The notes: generated from the sequence alone by a model not told the origin. Numbered from the stretch's first letter, positions 1-8,580 are shown. The stretch: 64,000 nucleotides of DNA from Oceanobacillus polygoni (GCF_008304605.1 NZ_PIJY01000024.1:186857-250856), one strand, 5' to 3'. Program-made: numbers and translations.

Positions 1-618
1 GCTTTAGGAGCGAAAATTATTCATACACCGCGTGAACAAGGAATGAAAGGCGCTATTGAAAAGACCGAGCAATTACTAAATGAAATTCCAAATAGCTTCT
101 CGCCAAGACAATTCTCGAATCCAGCTAATCCAATGACATATTATCAAACACTTGCTCCAGAAATCTGGAAGGAGCTTGATGGGAAAGTGGATGTATTTGT
201 TGCAGGTGCTGGATCTGGTGGAACATTTACAGGTATTGCATCATTTTTGAAGGAAAAAAATCCTGCAGTTAAAACGGTGATCGTTGAGCCAGAGGGTTCC
301 ATTATTAATGGGGGTAAATCAGGCCCTCATTTAACGGAAGGAATTGGAATGGAGTTTCTTCCTGATTATATGAATCCGGAACATTTTGATGATATTTATA
401 CGATTACAGATAAGGATGCTTTTACGATGGTGAAGAGGCTTGCAGCAAAAGAAGGACTGCTTGTTGGAAGTTCTTCGGGTTCTGCAATGGCAGCAGCCCT
501 GCATGAGGCAAAACATGCAAAACCAGGAACAACAATTGTTACAATCTTTCCAGATTCGAGTGACCGTTATCTAAGTAAGCATATATATGAGCAATGTTTA
601 GAAACTAAGGGGGAATAA
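1..618 (+). CDS. mccA: O-acetylserine-dependent cystathionine beta-synthase, C-terminal part (5' end outside window)
   Basis: The reading frame is open from base 1, so this is the C-terminal part of a fold-type II PLP enzyme of the cysteine synthase/cystathionine beta-synthase family. The visible part includes the phosphate-binding loop GAGSGGT, the segment GKSGPHLTEGIG and the C-terminal VGSSSGSAMAAAL helix. The catalytic lysine lies upstream of the window. In B. subtilis, MccA condenses O-acetylserine with homocysteine to cystathionine, which MccB then cleaves. The tight pairing with mccB, two bases downstream, is the main reason to prefer MccA over CysK. The ATG at base 43 is internal, because the upstream codons read as family sequence (ALGAKIIHTP). 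Confidence 0.85.
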   Translation, partial: ALGAKIIHTPREQGMKGAIEKTEQLLNEIPNSFSPRQFSNPANPMTYYQTLAPEIWKELDGKVDVFVAGAGSGGTFTGIASFLKEKNPAVKTVIVEPEGSIINGGKSGPHLTEGIGMEFLPDYMNPEHFDDIYTITDKDAFTMVKRLAAKEGLLVGSSSGSAMAAALHEAKHAKPGTTIVTIFPDSSDRYLSKHIYEQCLETKGE

Positions 619-620
619 TC

Positions 621-1775
621 ATGCGAGCAAAAACGAAAATGATTCATGGCGGTATAACGGGGGATGAACAAACAGGAGCTGTTTCTGTACCAGTTTATCA
701 AGTAAGTACGTATAAGCAGGATGAAGTAGGTAAGCATCGTGGATATGAATATTCAAGAACAGGCAATCCAACTCGCCATGCACTAGAGACAGTCATTGCA
801 GACCTTGAAAATGGAAAAGCAGGATTTGCCTTTGGTTCAGGCATGGGTGCCATGACATCTGTTATGATGTTATTTAATGCTGGAGATCATGTTGTTTTGA
901 CCGATGATGTCTACGGTGGTTCCTATCGATTGATGTCAAAAGTGCTTAATCGTTTTGATTTAGAGCACACGTTTACCAACACAAGCTCTCCAAAAGCAGT
1001 AGAGGCAGCTATACAAGAGAATACGAAGGCAATATTTGTAGAAACACCTACAAATCCATTATTAAAAATTACTGATATTCGAAAGATGGCAGAGATTGCA
1101 AGAAAGCATGATATTCTCTTAATTGTGGATAATACATTTGCAACGCCATATTGGCAGCAACCATTAGATTTAGGAGCAGATATTGTACTGCACAGTGCAA
1201 CGAAATATATTGGTGGACACAGCGATGTGGTGGCTGGCTTAGTCGTTGTAAATACAGATGAATTAGCGGAAGAGCTTCATTTTATCCAAAACTCAGTTGG
1301 TGCCGTACTAGGACCACAGGACTCTTGGCTTATCATGCGCGGAATAAAGACATTGGCTATCCGCATGGAAGCGATTGAGGCAAATACGAAAAAAATTGTT
1401 GCCTTCTTGGAAAATCATGCTAACGTATCAGCTATTTATTACCCTGGGCGTGAAAGTCATCCAGGCCATGAGCTTGCGAAGCAGCAAACATCTGGCTTTG
1501 GAGGAATGGTATCCTTTGATGTTGGTAGTGCAAAAAAGGCAGAAGAGGTTCTTGGGAAATTAACATATTTTACATTGGCTGAAAGCCTAGGAGCTGTAGA
1601 AAGCCTAATATCCGTTCCAGCTAAAATGACGCATGCTTCGATTCCTGCTGAACGAAGACAAGAGCTTGGGATTACCGACGGGTTAATTCGTATATCGGTT
1701 GGGATTGAGGATGCAGATGATTTAATAGAAGACCTTAAAGTTGCATTAAGTGATAAAAAGAAACAGCTCGTTTAG
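621..1775 (+). CDS. mccB: Cystathionine gamma-lyase / homocysteine gamma-lyase
   Basis: Cys/Met-metabolism PLP enzyme of 384 aa, the normal family length. The Schiff-base lysine is K195 in SATKYIGGH, and the PLP-ring aspartate is D170 in IVDNTFATPYW. YEYSRTGNPTR near residue 45 belongs to the phosphate-binding surface. It splits cystathionine to cysteine, 2-oxobutyrate and ammonia, completing the reverse transsulfuration that MccA begins. The gene starts two bases after mccA with an internal AGGGGG ribosome site, so the two are co-transcribed. A terminator overlaps its last codons. MetB-type synthase activity cannot be excluded from sequence alone. Confidence 0.9.
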   Translation: MRAKTKMIHGGITGDEQTGAVSVPVYQVSTYKQDEVGKHRGYEYSRTGNPTRHALETVIADLENGKAGFAFGSGMGAMTSVMMLFNAGDHVVLTDDVYGGSYRLMSKVLNRFDLEHTFTNTSSPKAVEAAIQENTKAIFVETPTNPLLKITDIRKMAEIARKHDILLIVDNTFATPYWQQPLDLGADIVLHSATKYIGGHSDVVAGLVVVNTDELAEELHFIQNSVGAVLGPQDSWLIMRGIKTLAIRMEAIEANTKKIVAFLENHANVSAIYYPGRESHPGHELAKQQTSGFGGMVSFDVGSAKKAEEVLGKLTYFTLAESLGAVESLISVPAKMTHASIPAERRQELGITDGLIRISVGIEDADDLIEDLKVALSDKKKQLV

Positions 1776-1788
1776 GGCTGTTTCTTTT
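1756..1788 (+). terminator. Rho-independent terminator of mccAB
   Basis: A perfect 12-bp stem, AAAAGAAACAGC/GCTGTTTCTTTT, with a 9-nt loop. The left arm lies inside the final mccB codons and the right arm ends in T-rich sequence. Confidence 0.85.
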
Positions 1789-1844
1789 CGCTTCCATTAT
1801 GCTAAAATAGGCTATATATTAGTACGAATGTGGAGGAATGTTAA

Positions 1845-3212
1845 ATGAGTGAAAAAGCATTACACTATTTGAAGGAAAACCGAGAGCGTTTACTCAACAA
1901 ATTAAGCGATTTCCTAGCAATCCCAAGTGTCAGTACCGATAGTGCATATAAAGGAGATGTGGATCAAGCAGCAGACTTCATTGTTACATATTTAAAGGAT
2001 ATTGGCTTTGACGAAGTAGAAAAGCAAGAAACAGCAGGGCATCCACTTGTATATGCTGCATACAATGGTGCGGGTGAAGATGCTCCAACTGTACTTTTCT
2101 ATGGCCATTACGACGTCCAGCCAGTAGATCCAATTGAACAATGGAAAAGTGATCCATTTCAAGCAGTGGTTAGAGATGGTCGCCTTTATGCACGTGGCTC
2201 AAGCGATGATAAAGGACAAGTATTTATGCACTTAGCCGTATTTGAGGCTTATATGAAAACAGAAGGAAACCTACCACTTAATGTAAAAGTTTGCATTGAA
2301 GGGGAGGAAGAAATCGGCAGCGAGAATTTATACAACATTTTACAAAAGAAGAAAGAACAATTTCAAGCAGATTTTGCAGTGATTTCTGATTCGGGAATGG
2401 CTGCAAAAAATCAACCAACTATTCTCTATGGATTAAAAGGGTTTACAGGCATTGAGATCACTGTAAACGGACCTGATCATGATTTGCATTCCGGTATGTA
2501 TGGTGGCGCAGTAAGAAACCCGATTATCGCGCTTAGTCATATTCTTGCATCGATGAAGGATGAAAATGAAGTAATCACTGTAGATGGTTTCTATGATGAT
2601 GTCGAACCATTGAGTGATGCGGAAAGAAAATTAATGGAGCAGGCCCCAAGCGAGGATTTTGTTGAAGCGACTGGTATACCTGAAACGGTATCTGAAAAAG
2701 GTTTTACGGCGAAAGAGCATACGATGGGACGCCCGACATTTGAAATAAATGGAATCTATGGCGGGTATCAGGGTGAAGGAACAAAAACGATTATTCCTTC
2801 TTCAGCAACAGCGAAAATAACATGTCGCCTTGTTCCTGGACAAGATCCGGAAAAAATTCAGGAATTACTAGAAGCCCATGTCAATAAAGTTGCTCCAGCA
2901 GGTGTAACAGTAGAAGTGAAAAAAGAAAAACTATCTTCTAAAGCATATAAAGTAGAGCCAAACCATCCACTTATTAAAAAAGCAGCTGCTAGCTATACGA
3001 GAGCTTTTGGTAAGGAAACGATTTTCATTCGAATGGGTGGATCGATTCCTGTCGTAGAATGGATTGAAGAAATTTACGATATGCCAATTGTTTTATTAGG
3101 GTTTGGAACTCCCGAGGATCGTTTGCATTCACCAAATGAAAGCTTCCCGTTGGATAGCTTTGATAAAGGGATGGAAACACTCGTATATTATTGGAACGAA
3201 ATAAATAAGTAA
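1845..3212 (+). CDS. M20 family metallodipeptidase (CNDP-like)
   Basis: A 455-aa dinuclear-zinc peptidase of the M20 family, similar to carnosinase/DUG1-type dipeptidases. Visible metal and catalytic elements are GHYDVQPVDP (His ligand and catalytic Asp), ARGSSDDKGQ (bridging Asp), EGEEEIGS (general base and ligand Glu), DSGM (Asp ligand) and the C-terminal LHSPNES (His ligand). The lid/dimerisation domain follows GLKGFTGIEI, with the HDLHSGMYGG His. It probably hydrolyses dipeptides in the cytoplasm. A GTGGAGGA ribosome site precedes the ATG. The gene stands alone after the mccB terminator. Confidence 0.85.
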   Translation: MSEKALHYLKENRERLLNKLSDFLAIPSVSTDSAYKGDVDQAADFIVTYLKDIGFDEVEKQETAGHPLVYAAYNGAGEDAPTVLFYGHYDVQPVDPIEQWKSDPFQAVVRDGRLYARGSSDDKGQVFMHLAVFEAYMKTEGNLPLNVKVCIEGEEEIGSENLYNILQKKKEQFQADFAVISDSGMAAKNQPTILYGLKGFTGIEITVNGPDHDLHSGMYGGAVRNPIIALSHILASMKDENEVITVDGFYDDVEPLSDAERKLMEQAPSEDFVEATGIPETVSEKGFTAKEHTMGRPTFEINGIYGGYQGEGTKTIIPSSATAKITCRLVPGQDPEKIQELLEAHVNKVAPAGVTVEVKKEKLSSKAYKVEPNHPLIKKAAASYTRAFGKETIFIRMGGSIPVVEWIEEIYDMPIVLLGFGTPEDRLHSPNESFPLDSFDKGMETLVYYWNEINK

Positions 3213-3221
3213 TAACAAAGC

Positions 3222-3255
3222 CCCCGTTTCTCGTCATCGGATTCGGGGTAATTTT
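3222..3255 (+). terminator. Possible weak terminator after the dipeptidase gene
   Basis: CCCCG ... CGGGG inverted repeat with a 17-nt loop, followed by TAATTTTAT. The stem is short, so this is tentative. Confidence 0.35.
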
Positions 3256-3288
3256 ATAATGAAGATAACTAAAAAGGAGAGAGCGGAA

Positions 3289-4032
3289 ATGAAATATGCG
3301 ATTGTTACCGGGGTTTCAAAAGGGCTTGGAGAATCGATTGCCAAGCTATTCCTAGATTTAAATATACATGTAATCGGCCTTTCACGTAGTGTTAACAATC
3401 ATTTAGCTAATCATGAAAACCTGTTTACGCATTTTCCATGTGATCTGGCAAATGTAGAGTCATTAGATCAAGTATGCGATGAAATTAGTGATGCTGTTTT
3501 TACAGAGGATACGACCACAATTTATTTAGTAAATAATGCTGCTACTGTTGAACCAATTGATCAATCCATGCATATACAGACAACAGCTCTCACACAGCAT
3601 GTCAATCTCAATACGATTGCTCCAATGGCACTTACGAATTATTTTCTGAAAAAGGCAACAGAAAAAGGAGTACAGTTAATTAGTGTTATCATCACTTCTG
3701 GGGCAGCGGAATCGCCATCCTATGGTTGGAGTGCGTACTGCTCAACAAAGGCAAGCGTGAACATGTATACGAAAACGGTTGCACTTGAACAGGAAGAATT
3801 GAAAACCGACCATAAAGTAATAGCATTTAGTCCAGGAATTATGGACACAGACATGCAAGAGAAAATTCGGTCAAGCTCTGAAGCAGCTTTTGCCGATGTG
3901 GAAAAGTTTAAAGAATTTAAAGGAAATAACTTGCTGAAGGACACAGATTTAGTTGGTGGAGTTGTTGTTGATATTTTAACGGATGATGAAGTGGAAAACG
4001 GAAAAATTTATCATGTGCGTAATTATATATAA
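3289..4032 (+). CDS. Short-chain dehydrogenase/reductase (YueD-like)
   Basis: A classical SDR of 247 aa. It has TGVSKGLG (dinucleotide-binding Rossmann turn, residues 7-14), NNAATVEP (the NNAG-type motif), a Ser-containing strand SVIITSG and the YCSTK catalytic Tyr-Lys pair, followed by a PGIMDTDM segment. It resembles B. subtilis YueD, an NADPH-dependent benzil reductase, but the substrate cannot be read from sequence. An in-frame ATG lies 30 bases upstream. I chose 3289 because AAAAGGAGAGAG sits at normal spacing before it and the protein then begins directly with the first beta strand. Confidence 0.82.
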   Translation: MKYAIVTGVSKGLGESIAKLFLDLNIHVIGLSRSVNNHLANHENLFTHFPCDLANVESLDQVCDEISDAVFTEDTTTIYLVNNAATVEPIDQSMHIQTTALTQHVNLNTIAPMALTNYFLKKATEKGVQLISVIITSGAAESPSYGWSAYCSTKASVNMYTKTVALEQEELKTDHKVIAFSPGIMDTDMQEKIRSSSEAAFADVEKFKEFKGNNLLKDTDLVGGVVVDILTDDEVENGKIYHVRNYI

Positions 4033-4124
4033 ATTGTTTTAGAAAAAATAATGAGTCATTAGCCCTCCCAATTTAAAGAACGCTGCATAAAGTAAAGTAG
4101 TCTTGAAAATAGGGAGGGGACAAA

Positions 4125-4250
4125 ATGAGTAAAGATGGAGCAGGTAGTGGATTCGGCTCTGGCGGTTTCGCTTTGTTAGTCGTATTATTTATTTTATTAA
4201 TAATCATCGGCACGGCTTATACAGGCGGAGGCTATGGTGGCTATTATTAG
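4125..4250 (+). CDS. YjcZ-family sporulation peptide (41 aa)
   Basis: A 41-aa peptide: a glycine-rich N-terminus, one hydrophobic segment ([18 protein letters not shown]) and a Gly/Tyr-rich tail ending GGYGGYY. This is the YjcZ/SscA pattern of tiny sporulation membrane peptides. The ribosome site AGGGAGGGG lies just upstream of the ATG, and a strong terminator follows. No partner gene is adjacent. It is presumably transcribed in the mother cell during sporulation, but I could not identify a sigma-specific promoter with confidence. Confidence 0.85.
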   Translation: MSKDGAGSGFGSGGFALLVVLFILLIIIGTAYTGGGYGGYY

Positions 4251-4299
4251 GAATTAGAATAAAGTTGTCGGATGAGGTGCTCTCGCATTTCATCATTGT

Positions 4300-4330
4300 A
4301 AAAATGCAGCAGTTATCCTGCTGCATTTTT
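4300..4330. terminator. Bidirectional terminator between the YjcZ gene and the TnpB remnant
   Basis: A perfect 13-bp stem, AAAAATGCAGCAG/CTGCTGCATTTTT, with a 5-nt loop. It has A-tracts and T-tracts on both sides and serves the convergent reading frames. Confidence 0.9.
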
Positions 4331-4333
4331 AAT

Positions 4334-4507
4334 TTAAAAGCGATAAGATTTCAAAGTATACATATTGGTTAAAGTAGCTGTTTGAAGCCCGTCAACATGC
4401 AATAACCAATTCGAAAAAGCGGTATTAATCACTGTCATCTTTCGGTACATTGCTATTTTCTCTTTTGTCGGTTTTTGAAGCTCCAGCTTAAGTGTGATCG
4501 TTTGCAC
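4334..4507 (-). pseudogene. Remnant of an IS200/IS605-family TnpB (N-terminal fragment)
   Basis: A 57-aa frame beginning QTITLKLELQKPTKEK and containing INTAFSNWLL. This resembles the first about 45 residues of TnpB/IS1341-type RNA-guided nucleases of Bacillaceae, which are normally 370-400 aa. The catalytic RuvC-like part is absent and the frame ends after about 12 unrelated residues. The upstream signals are intact: GGAGGTG before a GTG start at 4507 and TATAAT at 4528-4533 (minus strand). The family assignment comes from memory of the motif, so a coincidental small ORF remains possible. Confidence 0.55.
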
Positions 4508-4543
4508 GTTGTTCACCTCCTGCTTCCATTATAACACAAAAAG

Positions 4544-4555
4544 GAACTTACGTTC
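4544..4555. promoter_or_regulatory. GAAC-N4-GTTC box upstream of the TnpB remnant
   Basis: GAACTTACGTTC lies 10 bases upstream of the minus-strand TATAAT. It has the GAAC-N4-GTTC core of Gram-positive LexA (SOS) boxes, with one departure from the usual central RNRY. Function is unproven. Confidence 0.3.
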
Positions 4556-4608
4556 GTTTTTAGTGTTGCTTTTAGGTTAAGATTAAAAAAACATTTTCAA
4601 ATACTTGA

Positions 4609-4639
4609 AGTGGTACAAACCTTTCTTTTTAGTACCACT
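4609..4639. repeat. Inverted repeat of unknown role
   Basis: AGTGGTAC and GTACCACT form a perfect 8-bp inverted repeat with a 15-nt loop between the TnpB remnant and map. There is no T-tract directly after it. Confidence 0.45.
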
Positions 4640-4661
4640 CCGTATTTGACCTCACTTTCAT

Positions 4662-4682
4662 CCCACGTCTAAAGACAGTGGG
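4662..4682. repeat. Hairpin resembling an IS200/IS605-family element end
   Basis: CCCACGTC-TAAA-GAC-A-GTGGG is a hairpin with a single bulged A. It lies in the context ACTTTCATCCCAC...GTGGGCTTTCTCG, which I recall as typical of the subterminal hairpins of TnpB-carrying elements. It lies upstream of the TnpB fragment and probably marks the edge of the same decayed element. Apart from this hairpin and the inverted repeat, 4517-4878 holds no gene I recognise. Confidence 0.4.
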
Positions 4683-4878
4683 CTTTCTCGTTCGGAAAAT
4701 CTGTAAACAATCTTTTTTTACATTTGATTGTTTATTCGTGAATAGGATGTTATGGTAGACTGTTACTGAAAGTAGTGTCATTTTATGATAAACTTTATTT
4801 TGGATATCTCACATGATTAACCTTCATTAATGAATGATATATGTTCGTATTTTGATGATAGAAGAGAGGAAGATGAGT

Positions 4879-5634
4879 ATGATTACAAGAAAAAGCAAAC
4901 GTGAAATTGAGCAAATGCAAGCTGCGGGTGATGTACTTGTTGCATGTCATAAAGCGATAGCTGGAATGATAAAACCAGGGGTTACAACAATGGAAATTAA
5001 TAACTTCGTTGAAGAATTCCTTGCTGAGCGGGGTGCCACACCTGAGCAAAAAGGGTATAACGGTTATCCTTATGCGATTTGTGCATCGATTAATGATGAA
5101 ATATGCCATGGCTTTCCGAGAGAGGAACAGCTAAAAGATGGTGATATCGTTACAATCGATATGGTTGTAAATCTTAATGGTGGATTAGCTGATTCTGCGT
5201 GGACATATGCAGTTGGAGAAGTTGATGGGGTAGGGAAGCGCCTCATGGAAGTGACCAAATCAGCACTATATAAAGGGATTGAACAAGCACAGGTAGGTAA
5301 GCGTATTGGAGATATTGGACATGCAATTCAAACCTATGCAGAAGCAGAAGGCTTTTCTGTTGTTCGTGATTTCACTGGGCATGGAATTGGACCAACAATC
5401 CACGAAGATCCGCATATCCCTCATTTCGGCTTACCTAATAAAGGATTACGCCTTAAAGAAGGTATGGTGATTACCATTGAACCGATGATTAATGAAGGCA
5501 GCTGGGAAAGTCAAATGGATGAGAATAACTGGACAGCACGAACCATTGATAAAGGACGTTCTGCGCAGTATGAGCATACGATTGTAATTACAAAGAATGG
5601 ACCACTCTTAACTACGGATCAAGATAAGGAATAA
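4879..5634 (+). CDS. map: Methionine aminopeptidase, type I
   Basis: Removes the initiator methionine from nascent proteins. This is a pita-bread metalloprotease of 251 aa with all ligand motifs: CHGFP (substrate His), TIDMVVN (Asp), LADSAWT (Asp), GHGIGPTIHEDP (His), ITIEPM (Glu) and QYEHT (Glu). The start at 4879 gives MITRKSKREIE, matching family N-termini, with AGAGAGGA eight bases upstream. Earlier in-frame ATGs at 4834, 4855 and 4873 have poor spacing. It lies outside a ribosomal-protein operon, so it is probably a second, non-essential copy. It is likely co-transcribed with the next gene, 25 bases on. Confidence 0.9.
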   Translation: MITRKSKREIEQMQAAGDVLVACHKAIAGMIKPGVTTMEINNFVEEFLAERGATPEQKGYNGYPYAICASINDEICHGFPREEQLKDGDIVTIDMVVNLNGGLADSAWTYAVGEVDGVGKRLMEVTKSALYKGIEQAQVGKRIGDIGHAIQTYAEAEGFSVVRDFTGHGIGPTIHEDPHIPHFGLPNKGLRLKEGMVITIEPMINEGSWESQMDENNWTARTIDKGRSAQYEHTIVITKNGPLLTTDQDKE

Positions 5635-5659
5635 TACGTTACGGGGAGAGGACTGCTAT

Positions 5660-6421
5660 ATGCGTGTCGTATCTATCTGTCCAAGCAATACGGAAGTTTT
5701 AGCATATTTGGGCAAACTCGATGTATTAGTTGGTGTCGATGATTATTCAGATTGGCCGACTACTGTATTAGATTTACCGAAAGTTGGACCTGATCTTTCG
5801 ATTAACATGGACAAAGTAGAAGCATTGCAACCAGACCTTGTATTAGCATCTCTAAGTGTTCCTGGCATGGAGAAGAATATCGAAGAACTAGTTGCTAGGA
5901 AGATCCCATATATTGTTTTGAATCCCAATTCTTTAGAGGAAATAGCAAATGATATTCAAGTAGTTGGAGAAGCTCTTCATGAAAAAATGCTTGGGGATGA
6001 AAAAGCTGAGGAATTCCTTGCAGAAGTCAAAACTCTTAAAGATAAAGCAGTCGAACGGAAATATATACCATCAATATATTGGGAATGGTGGCCAAAGCCA
6101 GTATTTACTCCAGGTCGTGTAAATTGGCTTACAGAAATAAGTCAATTAGCGGGAGCAGAAAATATCTTTGCAACTGAAAATGTTGCTAGCTATCAAACAG
6201 ACTGGGAAGATGTTAGAAAAAGAGATCCAGACCATATTTGCATGGTTTGGGTAGGGGTTAAAGAAGAAAAAATGCGACCAGAACTGGTGAAAAAGCGACC
6301 AGGCTGGAATGAAATGAAAGCAATTTGCAATGGCAATATTCATGTTTTGGAAGAATCGCTTTTTTGTAGACCTTCACCAAGGTTGCTTGAAGGCTTGAGA
6401 AAGTTATCAAAAATAGTATGA
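5660..6421 (+). CDS. Periplasmic-binding-protein-like (BtuF/FepB fold) protein without signal peptide
   Basis: A 253-aa protein of the cobalamin/siderophore-binding fold (PF01497 type). It opens RVVSICPSNTEVLAYLG, then VGVDDYSDWP, VEALQPDLVLA, a central helix, and VNWLTEISQLAGAENIF. It has neither an N-terminal signal sequence nor a lipobox, so it should stay in the cytoplasm, unlike ABC-transporter binding proteins. No transporter genes are adjacent. It follows map by 25 bases with its own GGGGAGAGG site. Annotation pipelines usually call such proteins cobalamin-binding; the ligand cannot be read here. Confidence 0.75.
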   Translation: MRVVSICPSNTEVLAYLGKLDVLVGVDDYSDWPTTVLDLPKVGPDLSINMDKVEALQPDLVLASLSVPGMEKNIEELVARKIPYIVLNPNSLEEIANDIQVVGEALHEKMLGDEKAEEFLAEVKTLKDKAVERKYIPSIYWEWWPKPVFTPGRVNWLTEISQLAGAENIFATENVASYQTDWEDVRKRDPDHICMVWVGVKEEKMRPELVKKRPGWNEMKAICNGNIHVLEESLFCRPSPRLLEGLRKLSKIV

Positions 6422-6458
6422 GGCTTTTCCATTTTGGAAAGACCTCATACTATTTTTT
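6413..6458 (+). terminator. Terminator after the map operon
   Basis: The stem ATAGTATGAGG/CCTCATACTAT is extended inward by CTTTTCC/GGAAAG and followed by a T-run. The left arm overlaps the stop codon. Confidence 0.88.
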
Positions 6459-6622
6459 GAATCGGATAATCCGTAAATCCATGCCCTAGAAAACGAGCAC
6501 TCACTGAATGTAACCTAGCGTCCAAGATACCGCATTTTTATCGGAGCTATCGCTTTGGGGTATGCAGATGCCAGCATGCTAGGTACGCTACTTGTGTTCA
6601 AACACTTGCCAATAATATTAGC

Positions 6623-7993
6623 TTACTTTTTCAATTTTGCTGTGTTTGCGCCAAATAAGACCGTAATAATTGGGCTAAGTAGGCAGAAGAACGCGAATGG
6701 CAGATAATCAAGAACAGATACACCAAGTACATTTGCGATAAATACACCACAAACACTCCATGGAACGAGTGGATTAATCACGGTACCTGCATCCTCTAAT
6801 GCTCGAGAAAGGGCTTTTTTAGACAGACCAGCTTTTTCATAAACTGTTTTAAACGTTTCTCCAGTAAGCAAAATGGATAAATATTGTTCACCAATCAAGA
6901 CGTTGACACCAATTGCCGTAGCAGCAGTCGCAGCGATAATGGAACGAGCTTTTCGTAATTTTTCCTGAAAAGCTGCTAGCATCGTCGGAATAATTCCTGT
7001 TACAAACAATAAACCACCAAAGCTTAAAGCTAAAATAACAAGAGAAATCGTGAAAAGCATGCTATTAATGCCGCCTTTTGATAACAAATCGTTAACAGGC
7101 TCAAAATTAGTAGTTCCTGTATAACCATTAAACCAAAACGCCCAAATTTCTGACCAAGTATGTTCACTCGTTATTCGGGCTAAAAATGTTGCCACCAAAC
7201 TGCTTACGGTTAATGCAATAAAAGCCTGGACTTTAAAAATCGTACAAACTACGAGAACAATTAATGGAATCCATGACAAGCCGTGAATCAAACCAGAAGC
7301 TTGTAACGCCTCACGATAAGATGTGACACTTTGTAACGTCGTACTTTGTTCTGGTGATAATAAAACAAATAAAATAAATGAAATGATAAAAGCCGGAATC
7401 GTTGTTAAACTAATATGCTTAATATGCTCGAATAAATCCACTCCAACGATGCTTGAAGCAAGATTGGTTGTATCAGATAGCGGCGACATTTTATCACCGA
7501 AGAAAGCGCCAGAAACGATTGCTCCTGCTGTAATAGCTAAGGAAGCTTCCATTGCCCCCGCCATTCCGATAAATGCTACCCCGACTGTTGCGGTTGTTGT
7601 TAGGGAACTACCGAGCGTTACTCCAATAATTGCCGTGACAGCAAAGACAATCCCATAAAACCAAGTTCCTCCAATAATCGTGAATCCGGCATTAATTAAT
7701 GCCGGAATTGTTCCGCTAACCATCCAACTGCTAATTAGAACACCAATTAGAAAGAATAAAAAGACAGCTCCCATTCCTGATTGGGCACCTGAAATCATCG
7801 CACCTTGGAGATCTTTAAACGTGATACGTTTAAGTAAACCATATGCAACAAGAATAAAAATACCAAGTAAAATAGGGATATGTGGCACAGCTTCTAATAC
7901 AATGATAAAGTAGCTGATTAAACCGACGATAAGTATAAAAAAGAAAATAGCTTCGATGAATGAAGGATGATGCTTTGGGTTAATTGGAATCAT
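6623..7993 (-). CDS. NhaC-family antiporter, candidate tyrosine-responsive transporter (YheL-like)
   Basis: A 456-aa polytopic membrane protein of the NhaC family with roughly 11-12 hydrophobic segments. It includes the family segments SPLSDTTNLAS and GEQYLSILLTGETF. NhaC relatives exchange Na+/H+ or, in MleN, malate/lactate. Here the gene lies downstream of a T-box leader whose specifier reads UAC (Tyr). That fits published predictions that YheL-type NhaC proteins carry tyrosine or respond to its limitation. A perfect AAAAGGAGG precedes the ATG. About 290 bases, including a dispersed repeat, separate the leader terminator from the start. Confidence 0.85.
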   Translation of the reverse strand: MIPINPKHHPSFIEAIFFFILIVGLISYFIIVLEAVPHIPILLGIFILVAYGLLKRITFKDLQGAMISGAQSGMGAVFLFFLIGVLISSWMVSGTIPALINAGFTIIGGTWFYGIVFAVTAIIGVTLGSSLTTTATVGVAFIGMAGAMEASLAITAGAIVSGAFFGDKMSPLSDTTNLASSIVGVDLFEHIKHISLTTIPAFIISFILFVLLSPEQSTTLQSVTSYREALQASGLIHGLSWIPLIVLVVCTIFKVQAFIALTVSSLVATFLARITSEHTWSEIWAFWFNGYTGTTNFEPVNDLLSKGGINSMLFTISLVILALSFGGLLFVTGIIPTMLAAFQEKLRKARSIIAATAATAIGVNVLIGEQYLSILLTGETFKTVYEKAGLSKKALSRALEDAGTVINPLVPWSVCGVFIANVLGVSVLDYLPFAFFCLLSPIITVLFGANTAKLKK

Positions 7994-8021
7994 GATGTTT
8001 TCCTCCTTTTGAAATAGAACA

Positions 8022-8270
8022 AAAGCGCAAGCGCCCGGTTAGCGACGTACGGACTGCGCCCCGAACTTTGGGGTGGTTCGACTTGTCGAACATTCCTACG
8101 TAGGAGATAAAGGAAACACGACGACCGCAGGGAGTCGATGTTGACTTTCACCGCAAGGGTATAAGTGCGACTAGGCCTCATGTCTTAGCCAATCGGCAAG
8201 TCTTCTTTATCGTACGGAGGTGAGGGAAGTCTCGCTAGTCGTTGGGCGCTGGAGCTGGACGTGGCTGTTT
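8022..8270. repeat. Dispersed intergenic repeat, family A, copy 1
   Basis: A GC-richer block of about 250 bp, bounded by the inverted elements AAGCGCAAGCGCCC and GGGCGCTGGAGCT. It contains the palindrome CCTACGTAGG. It shares ordered blocks, including ATTCCTACGTAGGAGAT, GGTTCGAC and TTGACTTTC, with the reverse complement of 38926-39140. I recall similar sequences scattered between genes in many Bacillaceae genomes. It lies between the T-box terminator and the NhaC gene. The 63-aa frame inside it is not a gene. Confidence 0.75.
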
Positions 8271-8321
8271 AGGTAACTAAGTTAAGTTATCCACAGCATT
8301 CAAACTTTATAGTTTCCTTAA

Positions 8322-8574
8322 TAAAAAAAGCCCCGCCCCTAAAATAGGGACGAAGCTATACTCCGCGTTACCACCCTGATTGGTGAATTTAAATTCACCC
8401 TCTCATTGTATGCAATCCGTTGATCAGAAACATGCTAGTGTGCAGCACGTATTCAGTCAGGATTTGTAATTCAACTATTTTCCGCCAAAGCTTGCACCAA
8501 CCGCCTTGTCTCTTTCCCTGCTAGAAAATAATCTACTTCGAATCCTAGGATAATTTACGTCATTCTATTATGAT
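8322..8574 (-). ncRNA. T-box riboswitch leader, specifier UAC (tyrosine)
   Basis: On the minus strand, Stem I forms from AGGATT (8541-8546) pairing with AATCCT. The AGTA S-turn and AGAGA/GGTTGGTGCAAGC distal elements follow. The 3' side reads GAA-T-TAC-A, placing the specifier UAC at 8466-8468. The T-box sequence AGGGTGGTAACGCGG lies at 8363-8377. The terminator stem AGCTTCGTCCCT/AGGGGCGGGGCT, ending in seven Ts, lies at 8322-8357. Uncharged tRNA-Tyr is expected to favour antitermination and switch on the NhaC-family gene. Confidence 0.9.
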
Positions 8575-8580
8575 AATATG

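Noticed and set aside
3025-3237. Minus-strand ORF opposite the dipeptidase end
   Set aside because: Overlaps a well-supported gene and shows no motifs or ribosome site.
7990-8181. 63-aa minus-strand ORF upstream of the NhaC gene
   Set aside because: It lies wholly within the family A repeat, has no ribosome site and no recognisable protein features.
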